Shown here piece by piece: positions 38,202 through 49,389 of a stretch of 64,000 nt of DNA. The position numbers and the translations under genes are program-made. The notes beneath the pieces are model-generated. The model saw nothing but the letters and a program-made list of their open reading frames with translations, was not told where the DNA came from and did not search any database. The stretch is from Ulva prolifera (Eukaryota > Chlorophyta > Ulvophyceae > Ulvales > Ulvaceae), in contig CM041203.1 in the NCBI GenBank assembly GCA_023078555.1, positions 1,383,481-1,447,480 of the forward strand. The letters are read 5' to 3'. Numbering within the stretch: position 1 is the first letter of the stretch; the number at the start of each line of letters is the position of its first letter.

Positions 38202-41200
38202 CTACTCTTTGCTGAGGTCTGTGTGGGCCCGCCAGAATGCCGCAAACTCACGGCTCATGGCCGCCTCATTGATCTGTGAGATGATCTGCTTCACGGTCTC
38301 GGGCCCACCCTCCGGCGGCGGATCCAACGGCACTTTCGGGTAATGCATCATGTCGCTCCGCTTGTCCCAGTTCCAGAACGCGTCGGGTATCGGCACCGCC
38401 TGCCCGTCCTCGCCCAGCGCCTGAGCGTTTGTGTAGTGAATGATCGGCACGTGTGTGTACCTCTCATCCCCCATGCGGCAGTTCTCCGGATCACCAATCT
38501 GCAAACACACACACCCGGGTCTGGTGATGCTGAGAACGCCACACACATGCATGGCACACATGGCCCCACTGGTGGCAGCGACCACCACGGCAAGCCCACA
38601 CGTTTCGTTAGGCCCGCCTCGGGGGCTCGAAGCATGGAGGCAATCGGAGCCACGTTTAGCAGTCACCCCTTGCTCCAGGGGTGCTGCACGGTAGCCCCAC
38701 ACACGAAGAGACTCCCCCGCCGGCTGCAGCACTCTCTCACGGCAGCCCCTCTGCGGCGCGAACCGCCGCTGCTTGCCCCACATTCAGTCCGTCCACACAG
38801 CAGCTCAATGGCTCGGTCATGCGGCAGATGTTTGAGGGGGGGGGGGGGGGTTCGCACTTGGTCAGTGTCGATGACCAGATCCCGTTCTCGCGGAGGGTGC
38901 GCCATGAGGCAGCGGTTAAGCTTCACATTTTTCACGTTGGGCTTCGTCACGGCCAGTGCAAACGCGTACATATCCATGACCCACCCGAACTTGTCCGACG
39001 CGGCCACGTCGGCGTGGATCGTACGCATGAGGATGTCCCACCGCGGCGCCGCTGCATGCATCATCTTCGTGCTGATGATCAGCGGGGCTCCCCCGATCTG
39101 CACGACGCCACGGCTGCTGTGTCAGGCTTACGGGGTGGCTACAGGCAGCGGCCCTCGCAGCTGGCAGAGATCCCCAATCATGAGCCGCAGCTTAGGGGTG
39201 CATGGAGGCGTGGCACCGCGGGCCGGGACAGCCAGTGCGGCATATGTACACAGCGGTGGCCAGCGCAGCCTCCTCGTGGGAGGACACGCGCATCGATACA
39301 ATAATGCATATGATCGTGTGCCCGAGCGAGGGCGTCAGCCACAGGCACAGCACAATAGACGGCTGCGCTGGCGCTGGCGCGGACACCGGGAAGGGCGTCG
39401 GCGGCTCACGCCGCTGCCAGTGGGATCGTGCACGGGCCAAAGGGTTCGATGACACAGGCCCGCAGGCACCGCCCCCTTGACAGTCGAACACATCAGGGTT
39501 TGCCGGTGCGCGTCGGCTGCGGCGGAGCATCCGCACGAATAACCCTGCCGCAGCACAAGGCAGGTGCCGGTGGAGACATGCCGCGGCGGGGTCGTCACGG
39601 CTGCGGAGCAGCGCATGGACAGCCATCACCCCCGCACCAGCATACAGGCAGTGTCGGGCGTCGACTGGCATCGGGACAGTGGGGACGCGGTGGCGCTGGG
39701 ACTCGTGCGACATGCTGCAGCTGCCCGATACGATAGTATTGATATCGTGGCCTCTTGCTGGCGTACGACTCCCACTCGCTGGGACGCACCGCCGGCACTT
39801 CTTCTGCGGTCACTCCGTTGGGGTTGAAGCGGAGGTCCTCACACAACGGCTTCAGTTCTGGTTTCTTGCAGTTGATGTAGTTGTACGGCAGCGCGAAGAT
39901 GGTGTCCGGGGTTGCGAGCAGCGGCGGCGGCACCATGAACAGCGTGTCCGGGTCGACCGACAGGATGTACTCCTCCCGCACGGGGTAGCGCATCAGCCAC
40001 TGCACAAACGCCCAGGAGCGCTGCATGGGGGTGTACCACCGCATATACTCCATGGACAGCGCGTTGACGCGGAAGCTGGGGATGAGGTGCATGAGGCTGT
40101 CGGGTTTGTCGCAGTGGATGAGCCGCGTGTAGCCGCCCATCGGGCTGTCCGGGTACTCCTTCTTCATCTTCTGATACCCGTAGTAATTTGCCTGCATGGC
40201 CACGCGCGCGGTCATGTGTGGGGCCCGCGCTGGGACGCGGTCGGCTGGCCGTATGAGCCCGCATCTGGCCGGCGAGTCCCCGGCATCCCTTGGCAGCTTA
40301 TGCGATATCAGCTGCCGTTCACACGTGGACCATCGCCCTCGGCTGCGCATGCATGTGGCGCTGCAGTGGTGCGCTCGCACATGGGCCGAGGTGGTGAGAG
40401 GGGCGCACCAGGAACTGCCAGCCCTGGTACGCCTTGCAGTCGCCGACCGCGACGACGTGGTACTTGTTCGGGATGACGTCGCCGTCGAGCTTCGCGGGCA
40501 CAAAGTCGGGCACGGGCCCGTGCGGGGGGTCAAACTCCATCTCTGGGTACATCTTGATCGTCTCTTCGTATGCCAGCTGACTGATCATGGCTGCCTCTTC
40601 CTTCACCTGCATGCATGGCCGGCATGAACACGGCGGTACCCGGCCGGGGCGCGCTGTGGGTGCGGCAGCCAGGCCACACGCACGGGCGGCCACTGCTCTT
40701 GGTGGTACGCGGAGGCATATGTATGTACATATACATGTAGTTACAAAGGACAGAGGCCGGGAAGCGAGCCGTTGCCAAGAATACACACGCAAATCCACTC
40801 ACGCAGTCATGGCACTAGGCTGGGCACGAGCACGTACCACAGCTCGGCCAGGCACATGTATATGTACAAATGCATATATACAAGCGACTTGTATATATGC
40901 ATATATACAAGCGACAGGCCCCCCTTCGGGCGGCTCTTACGCTTTGATACTCGAAGCTGAAGCATGAAGCTCGATGCTGGCGGAGCGCTGCAGTTCGCGT
41001 GGCCAGAGGTGCAGCTGCGGCGCTCTGCTGCTCGCTGCGTGGTGCTTGAAGCTCTATATATAGAGTTCTCTCTGCGATTGCCAACACACCGCGGACCTCT
41101 CGGGGCACCGTGACTTGTTTGTGCGGATGCCATTCAGAAATGTGTTGGTGCTAGACTGGAATATTTCGAGTTGGGCGATGCGATCGGGCGCGGCGGCCGG

Positions 41201-42313
41201 GCAATGCCGCACGCATGTGCCGTGCTGTGCCATATTCTGTGTCGTGGGGGGGGGGGGGGGTGCGAGAGCTATGTACATCGACCCGGCGGTGCTGGAGGAC
41301 GTCACAGGCGCACATGCATGGATGCATGAGCTGTGCCAAGCACTCAGAAGGTATGATTTGCTTCCATGCTGGGCCACTAGCGCAGCCACCCGAGCCAGGC
41401 AGCGCCCGCTGCCTGGGGCCGGCCACATATTCTTGCAGGTGTATGTGCACAGCGTATGAAGTCTCACCAGGTCGGCATCGAATGCGAAGGTGTCTGCTAC
41501 AGCTGGGTCTGTGTTGTCAGCTGTGGTCATCTCGGGAGGCGACTGTGCTGTGTCATCACCTTGGCTGTCCTGTTGCAAGGCTGCCTGGGAAGCTTGTCCC
41601 TCACGCTCATGCGCGTGAGACCTCTCATCGATGTCTGCCGTTTCATCGACACTTTCGAGGACAGCCACGGCACCTGGGGCATCCGCGACTCGGGCCACAT
41701 CACCCAAGTCACTCCCTTCTGATGTACTGATAGCCTGTGCTGCCTCCTGGCGCGCCGTAACGGCTTGGCTCGCCATCGATCTGCCTGCATTTGGATGTGA
41801 TCGATTACAGAAGAGTAAACGGGAATAGACAAACGCAACAAAGAACCTCTTCCGAATCAACCGCCACACAGACACGGCAACACTACATCAGCGCACATGC
41901 TTCAGTCCGTCAGCACTGGGACCTCCAGACGTACGGACGTGCATGCAAATACGGACGCAGCTGCGCGCTGTGGAGCCCTTCCCCGCTGCACTGCTGGCGC
42001 CAGAACAGCGCAAGGAGCCACGCATGCAGCGAGCAGGTATCGCACGATGCTCCGAGAACGTTAGCGGGTCGTTGATCCGTTGTCCGCCCACGTATTGGTG
42101 GCTCCAGGCTGGCGTGTGCTGCTTGAACGAAGTGAACATCGTGAGAAACACGCCGATGATGTACCCCAGGCAGAGCCATAACATACTGGTGCAATTTAGC
42201 CACGGCTTCAGGCGTGCAAGCGCGCCGGGAGCTGAGTTGCCTCGAGTTCCTCTCACGCGCACGGCCCCAGCGTTTCCTGCAGCCACGATAGACGCAGCTG
42301 ATCTACGCCCCAT
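38202..42313 (-). CDS. HPAT/SGT-like glycosyltransferase, paralogue C (inverted)
   Basis: Exons 42313-42046, 41784-41468, 40606-40409, 40191-39790, 39097-38858 and 38498-38202 give 573 residues with the same phases, and exons 3-5 have exactly the lengths of the other copies (198, 402 and 240). The signal anchor is LWLCLGYIIGVFLTMFTSF. Motifs MGGYTRLIH, RSWAFVQWLM, LSVDPDTLFMVPPP, GGAPLIIS, GWVMDMYAFA and IIHYTN are present. Two departures set it apart: HPPW is HPPR, losing a Trp kept by A, B and D and by the HPAT family, and the segment before RSWAF is more divergent (MEYMRWYTPMQ). It is the only copy on the minus strand and has the most diverged leader. Activity or substrate may differ. Confidence 0.85.
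38836..38850 (-). repeat. Poly-C tract after exon 5 donor, copy C
   Basis: Run of G on the plus strand, C on the sense strand, starting right after the GTGCGAA donor; equivalent to those in copies A, B and D. Confidence 0.85.
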
Positions 42314-42690
42314 TATACTGCACCAGCTCTGACTTCTATCGCCATCTGGCCATTCCTGAGCTGCTTCTGGCTCGGGGATGAGGATGGCCACAGCCTGGTT
42401 CAGCGCTGTGGTAGTTCACGTTGCGAAACGGTCTATCGCGTGTAGGTGGCAAGACGCAACGGGCAGCTTGAAAGGTTCAACCTGCGCTGTGCTATGCATA
42501 TGTTTGCTGAAAAGATCACGGAGCTCGGTCGCCAGCAGAAGGTTCGCAGGAGCATTGCGAGTGTATAATGCGTGGACATATGTAATGTTGTCCGTGCCCA
42601 ATGTCGCAACATGCGGGCTATGCATACATCTCTGAAGTGTAAACGGGAGAGAGCAGACATGGTACAAGCGTCTTGTCCGATGCAGCAGTG

Positions 42691-42691
<1 letters not shown>

Positions 42692-42786
<95 letters not shown>
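42692..42786. repeat. (CA)n microsatellite, about 47 units
   Basis: A pure CA run of 95 bases. It lies upstream of copy C's start, complementary in type to the TG run in copy B's intron. Confidence 0.98.
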
Positions 42787-42788
<2 letters not shown>

Positions 42789-43298
42789 CCACGCTGCAGC
42801 AATTGAGAATCGCAGTTCGGAGCGTGTGACCGCGTCCGGTGCTTCGTCCGGAGTCATGTCGCGAGCTTACGAACCGCTGTACATGTGAGTGGCTAGCGAT
42901 AGGAGCGCGGACACACGAGAGATACACGAGCTGAGCTACCTTGTCGCAGAGCCAAAGCAGCATTCAGAGTGTGTGGAACACGGATATGATCGACCAGCAG
43001 GATGCGGTATGGCGCACATGCGGGACGATGTGCTTGTGGAAGATGTGCGGATGTCGATGGTCGCATGCTAGCCGGTAAAACCCAGCTGGTGAGGCCTTTG
43101 AGGGGGCTCACATAGAAAGTCTTTCGTTGTTTATCATATGCTTTATATGTACCTTGTGAGCTGACAGTGTGCATGTACAAATGAGCGAATAGCCGAAGGA
43201 ATTCTCGCGCGCAGCCAACTGGATGCTGCGGGCAACTGGGTGCCATCCTGTCATATCCTGCAGAGCTCAGTGTGGGCCGCACAGTGATCAGCTGCAAG

Positions 43299-43460
43299 AT
43301 GTCAAGGGCAGCGAGCGCTCTCCGCAGTCGGATTAATGCCGCATCAAGGCCCCAACGACTCATGTCGAGACAATGGCACGGACCGCATATCCGATCACCT
43401 GATGAACGAGATCATATTGTATATTTGTCCAATGGTCCATGGTTTGGCGTGGATGACGTG
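43299..43460 (+). CDS. Candidate first exon of a mitochondrial-type protein (partial model)
   Basis: An ATG opens 54 codons that start with a basic, Ser/Ala-rich, acid-free presequence-like stretch (MSRAASALRSRINAASRPQR), then LMSRQWHGPHIRSPDERDH and a strong GTGAGC donor in phase 0. A 24-base segment at 43503-43526 flanked by AG and GTGAAC would continue in frame, but no further exon was found. It could be a real small organellar protein or chance. Confidence 0.3.
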
Positions 43461-44164
43461 GTGAGCAGACGAAGCACAACACCCGTACACGCCCAGCTAC
43501 AGGTTGTCAAAGCCCACAGCGGACAGGTGAACACGGCTTTCTGGTTCACGTGAGCCACGACGTATGACTTTGGGGGCTTCTATTCGCGCAGTGTGATCTC
43601 TGGAGTCCCCCCTCCCCACACCTGGCTCTAGTGAGCCTGCAAAGACAGTGACACCCACGATTGGTTGGGTAACCACTGCTCCTTCAGGCAGGCAGCACCA
43701 CACAGGTAGCACCTTAGCGCTGGCTGAGGCGGATATACGTGCGTGACAGCTCGAAAGGACGGGTTCCCTTCTGCAGACTGCGCTTTGAGGGGCATCCTCC
43801 GCTGCAGCTTGTGCTACAAGAACAGCGTCAGAGACGCAGGCTGCAGCACACTGCCCTAGGCATCACACTGCAATGCATGCCCTAGGCAGCACACTGCAAA
43901 CTCGTGGGCTTGCGATGCTTCCTGATTTTGCAGTGCTGCCTGCCACGCCCGCCTCTCGACATATCTCAGCTGACCTTAACGTCAATTGAAGAACACCATA
44001 CAGCAACAGCATAGGCCGCACAGCCACACCACGTCAGCACCGGCAAACGCAGAACGTTGTCAAGTCACCCCCGCTACTCCACCGCAGTTCAACATCGCAG
44101 TTTCTAGCCCACAAACACCACCTCCCCGGGGCCGCTGCAGCTTGATGCCTGGGTACAGATGTGC

Positions 44165-44285
44165 TGTGGCACAGTGTTTGGTCGCTTTGCAGCATTTCCA
44201 GGACTGCTCGACCTGAATACTCGGAGCTGTTCTATTTGATCGGGCCAGATGACCCAACACTGCTGTGGCAGCTGGTCTAATGGTG
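44165..44285 (-). repeat. Dispersed repeat copy 3
   Basis: The reverse complement matches 7309-7430 closely (CTGCCACAGCAGTGTTGGGTCA, GGCCCGATCA, GTCCTGGAAATGCTGCAAAGCG split by a small deletion). It lies outside any modelled gene. Confidence 0.7.
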
Positions 44286-45320
44286 GTCATTGGGGTTTTG
44301 CCACATGTTAACCATGTGAATTCAGCTGCTAGCAGCTGCTCTGTTGCAGGGGTGTGGCAAGTGCATGCAGTCGCACTTTCGATAAGCAAGCAGAGTTTCA
44401 ACCTCCATGTGAGCACCCAACAGGTGGCGTAGTGACGCAAACTCTGTGGCGCGTATGTGGAGGTTCTTACACATCAGTTCACATGTGAACGCATGGCCAG
44501 ATTTCCCTGGGAGGCTGGCCAGTTCCATCATACACATGACCTGTGCACAGGTGTAGCGCCAGGCAAGCTGTGTACAACTTAAGCCAAGGACTGCCACAAC
44601 CCATCAGCTTCGTAAATAAGCCCATAAGCAATTTTGATGTTTGTAGAGTAATCCCGGCAGGTACATCAAAGTTTCTTTCCTGTGATGCAGCCGGCCTGAG
44701 CTATGTTCGTGTCCATGCATGCCATCGCTGTCGCAGCTCCCGTGGATCCCCATGGGGCCCCATGCATTTGTGCGCATTATATCCAACGCAGCTGCGCGCA
44801 GAGATGATATGGAGTAATCGCTAATCATCGGGATTGTGAGGCGGCGCATGCATATCGAAGACACCGATTATTCGGGAGCTTGTACGCCCGTTATGCACAC
44901 TTCAACACAGTCGCGGTGCAGGCTTGGGCTGCTGCACAATTCTACAGGAGACGTCACGTGGGCTCCTACTTGCTTGACATCAGTCAGAGCATTCTGAGGG
45001 ACGTGAAATCTGCTGTGTGGATCGCGAACACTCTTCGGAGATCATCGGGCAAGCTTAGGGATTGCCTTCCGAGTAGGCGCTGTGCTGCTGACACCCGATC
45101 GCGGTGGTGTTATCTGTAGACATTTACAAGCCCAGCGTGACCATTTCAAGTTGCTCCTTGCGTCTTGACAGCTGCGTGTGACCGCCCAGCGTCGTGAACA
45201 GCTCGCCCATGCTGGCTACGTATACTGCGCTCGCCAGATAGGCTGCGTGCCTGCTCCACCCGGGGCCATCACCAGACACAAGATAGCAGATATCAGAGGA
45301 GATAGAGTGTCTGTAGTGTG

Positions 45321-48300
45321 ATGGCGCATGGCTCAGCCGCGTCCATCCTGGCTGCAGCGAATGCGAGAACCGGAGCTGTGAAAGGCAACCGGGGCACCGC
45401 GCGAGCGCCTCCCGGCGCACTTGCACGCTCTAGAGCCTGGGGAACATGTACCACACTGTCGTGGCTGTGTTTGGGATACATCATCGGCGTGTGCGTGACG
45501 ATGTTGATGTCGTTCAAGGCATACACGCCAGCGTGGAGCGACCGCACCATGGGGCGTCAGCGGATACTCCACCCACGGACCCTTTCGGAACATCGTATGA
45601 TCTCTATCTGTTGCATGTGCGGATGTGTTTGCAGGTCAGCGGCAGCGGTACAGCGGCGATGTCAGCTGGTGCCACTGCGCGTATGTGCATGCAGGAAAAG
45701 GCATGGTGAGCCAGACCTCTGCTGTGCGGCAGGAGGCAGCGCAGAATATCGTAACAACAGTGGACGGTGGTTCGGATGGTGTGGCCCACGTCGCGGCAGC
45801 TCCCGGCTCCATGGCTGTCCTGGAGAGTGCTGAAGGAACGGACGATCGCGGGGCACAAGGAGAGGAAGCGCAAGGCTCCGAGGCAGCTTTGCAAACACAC
45901 AGCCATGATGGCGACACGACCTCATCGCTTCCCGAGGCGTCCACCGCTAACTTCCTGGTCCCAGCACCAGCCGAGCAGATGCGCACCGGGACGCTGCCAC
46001 CCGCAGGAAGTGCCAAGGAGGAGGCCAAGCAGGATGGCTTCGATGCGGATGTGGTGCGCTGTCATAAACCATGCAGACGAACCCACACATGCATGTGGCT
46101 GTGGCCGGCGCAGCTGCTGACGTTGCGTGGGTGTGTGGGTGTGTGCTGCGTGTGGCTTGTTGCGTGGTGTGCGGTTCCCCTGGTTGCTCGCGGTGCTACC
46201 TGCCTTGCTTGCTCTGTCCTTGTAACACATGCATGTGGCCCCTCCACAATCACAGGGATGGGCTGCACATGCATTCAACCCCCGCCCCCTCCCCCTCCCC
46301 CACATGGGATGCAGATATCGCGTCGAAGCCGCCCGCCCCGCACAGTGTCTCTGCTGAGTATCTTTTTGCTGAGCACATACAAAGCACCTCGCCGCAAACG
46401 CATGTCTCTACGATACACCTGCCCCGCACCTGGCGCAACACACGCAACCACCCGGCCTCTGCTAGCCTTCCCCTAGACTTGTTATCGCCGTCTTGATAGC
46501 CCCGACCACGCGGCTTGCACAGCACGACACCGCGCGCAGCACACTTGTTCGTGCGCTTCCTCGTTGTCCTGGCGGTGCTACCTGCCCCTCCGGCTTTGTC
46601 CTTGTAACAGCGCGCAGCACAGCGCACCGCGGCGTGGATGAAGGCACGTGTGGTAACTCCGCTCCTCCACACGTGTGATCGGCCCTAGCTGTCCGCCTTC
46701 CAGCTGATGCGCCGTGCCGCCGACGCCGCAGCTGGCAAACACGTTTGCAACTGGTGAGGTGCCACTCCTGGCCTCGAGGGCGCCTCGGGGCTGCTCCCTG
46801 AGTCGCTAGAGGCCCAGGCTGCCACATGCATGTCGGCCATGCATGCAGGTGAAGGAAGAGGCCGCCATGATGAGTAAGCTGGCGTACGAGGGGACGATCG
46901 CAAAGTACCCAGAGGTGGATTTCGACCCGCCGTACGGGCCGGTGCCGGAGTTTGTGCCCGCGAAGCGAGACGGCGACATGATCCCGAACAAGTATCATGT
47001 CCTTGCGGTCGGCGACTGCCAGGCCTACCAGGGCTGGCAGTTCCTGGTGTGCCCCTCTCCCCACATCTGCCCATGCATGCGCAACGCGCGGCGGCGCCTC
47101 GTGCATGCGCCTTTGCTGTAAACCGGCAGTGCACGCTTCAGTGTGGGCTGCTGCGGTGACGAGAGTTCGCGGACGGGCCGACCAGATGCTTGCTCATACG
47201 TCCAGCACTAGTCATCGGCAACCCACCGCGAATCACACACATGACTCAGCTTGCTGCTGCGCATGCGCATGACTCAGCTTGCTGCAGGCAAACTACCACG
47301 GGTATCAGAAGATGAAGAAGGAGTACCCAGACAGCCCGATGGGTGGCTACACGCGGCTCATCCACTGCGATGAACCCGACAGCCTCATGCACCTCGTACC
47401 CAGCTTCCGCGTCAACGCCCTGCCGTGGGAGGTCACGCAAGGCTATGCCCCGAAGCAGCGCTCCTGGGCGTTGGTGCAGTGGCTGATGCGCTACCCCGTG
47501 CGGGAGCAGTACATCCTGTCGATTGACCCGGACACCCTGTTCATGGTGCCGCCGCCGCTGCTCGCAACACCGGACACCATCTTCGCGTACCCCTACCACT
47601 ACATCGACTGCACAAACAAGGACGTCAAGTCGACGTGCGAGGATCCTCGGTTCAACCCCAACGGCGCGCCCGCAGACAAAGTGCCGCCGGTGCGCCCCCC
47701 TGACCCTGCGTGAGCATATGCGCGGCCACGGTGGCCTGTCTGTGTTGGTCTCAGGGAGTGGCCAAGGGCACCCCGGCACCCCTCGACCCTGAGCATGGAT
47801 CAGCTCAGCCGTACACCGCAGCAGGCCCCCAGTGCACCAACCATATTGAACACTCTCACAGATTACCCGCTGCGTGTGCTGTGATCACCCCGTGTGCTGC
47901 CCCAACGGCCTGAGTCCGCGTTGGTAGGACCCTGGGCGCGTGTGTGCGATGAGGAAACCAAACACAGGGCACACCGCACTGCATGCAATAACGCCCGCCG
48001 CAACGACCACCTTCCAGCTGTCGCCGCCAATGCATGCGCCGCGTTGCAGAACGGGACTGCGTGGGTGTTTGCACAGTTCACCGGCTGCCGTCGCGCAGCC
48101 ATGCGGGGACGATTCCACTTCTTGGCTTTAGAGTTTTCGATTGGTATTTTTCAATGAGCCGGTGGACACGCCGTGAGGGCCCGGCTCTTGCCCGCTGGCG
48201 GCACCAACGGCAGTGTTGCAGGGTAGGCAGCCAGTGAGGTGTGTGTGTGGGCTGCGGACAGATGTGCACGGCATCGCGGCAAATCGCGGCACCGCTGTAG

Positions 48301-49389
48301 CCGGGGCGGCCTGCGGGGGTGCCTGGGCGCGGCTCCTGCCTCCCTGCAAACCCTGACACACAGGCCGCCGTGGCATGCAGATCGGGGGAGCCCCGTTGAT
48401 CATCAGCACCGAGATGATGCTTGAGGCGGCACCGCGGTGGGACGACCTCATGCGCACGATGCACGCCGACGAGGAGACGGCGGCGCTGATGAACTGGGTG
48501 CTGGACATGTACGCGTTCTCGCTGGCCGTCGCGAAGCCCGACGTGATGAGTGTGAGGCTCAGCCGCTGCCTGATGGTACACCCGCCGTGGGACCACGATG
48601 TGGTCATCACTGCCGACAATGTGCGAGCCGCTTGACCCCCCCCCCCCCCCCCCCCCCCCCCCCCGCTTGCGTCCACACCCCGCAGCATAATCGGCCCTGG
48701 TGCAGCTGTGTGATATCATATGAATGTTGGGTTGAGATCGGCTTGCCAGAGCTCTGGCTTTGGCAGGGCTGCTGTGAATTGGAGCTGCTGGCTGGAGCGT
48801 GGAATGCTTGATGCATATAGCTGGATGTGCCCACCGATGGGGCACAGTGCCGGATCGTGGGCTCAGCAGCGTCGGTTGGTGTACATGCTGCTGCTGCTGT
48901 TCGCCGAGTATTGACCAGCAGCTGCGGACGGGCAGGGTGCCGCTGTGTCAAGTAGAGTACGTCTAGGTCTACTGAGCCGACTGTCCTCTTGGGGCATTGA
49001 TAACTCCGGTTGACCGGGACCGCATGTGCCGTCTGGGATGAGCGCGAGACATGCAGGAAGCCTTTCTGAGTGTATTTGTGGCCGTGGTGCAGATTCGCGA
49101 CGATGACAACTGCCGGATGGGTGATGAACAAGACGTCACGGTGCCGATCATCCACTACACGCATGGACTGGCGCTCGCGGAGGACGGGCACGCTGTGTCG
49201 ATGGAGGATGCGTTCTGGAGCTGGGACAAGCGGAGGCACATGGCACACTACCCGAAAGTGCCGTTTGACCCGCCCCCGGAGGATGGGCCCGAGACGATCA
49301 AGCAGATTGTCTTGCGGATCAACGAGGCGGCTGCAAGCCCCGAGTTCGCAGCTTTCTGGCGGGCCAACACGGACCTCGGCGAACAGTAG
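45321..49389 (+). CDS. HPAT/SGT-like glycosyltransferase, paralogue D
   Basis: Exons 45321-45594, 45695-46053, 46849-47046, 47288-47689, 48381-48620 and 49093-49389 give 589 residues, phases as in A-C. The signal anchor is LSWLCLGYIIGVCVTMLMSF; the stalk is the longest of the four and Glu/Ala/Thr-rich. Catalytic motifs MGGYTRLIH, RSWALVQWLM, LSIDPDTLFMVPPP, GGAPLIIS, NWVLDMYAFS, HPPWDHD and IIHYTHG are intact. A poly-C tract of about 28 bases follows the exon 5 donor. The leader shares long blocks with copy B, pointing to a recent common origin of B and D. Predicted Golgi type II membrane enzyme glycosylating Hyp- or Ser-rich secreted proteins. Confidence 0.85.
48635..48664 (+). repeat. Poly-C tract after exon 5 donor, copy D
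   Basis: Long C run beginning about 16 bases after the donor, the longest of the four equivalent tracts. Confidence 0.9.

Larger units (their letters stand above)
42314..45320. other. 3 kb between copies C and D
   Basis: Head-to-head promoters of copies C (minus) and D (plus) lie at its ends. Inside are a long CA microsatellite, a candidate exon at 43299-43460 and a dispersed repeat copy at 44165-44285. No complete gene could be built. Confidence 0.4.

Noticed and set aside
39595-40533. Long frames antisense to or beyond glycosyltransferase exon 4 of copy C, including readthrough past its donor
   Set aside because: Only the exon 40191-39790 is conserved among the four copies; flanking translation is not.
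42416-42963. Minus-strand frames with long Val-Cys repeats
   Set aside because: They are translations of the CA microsatellite and have no protein support.
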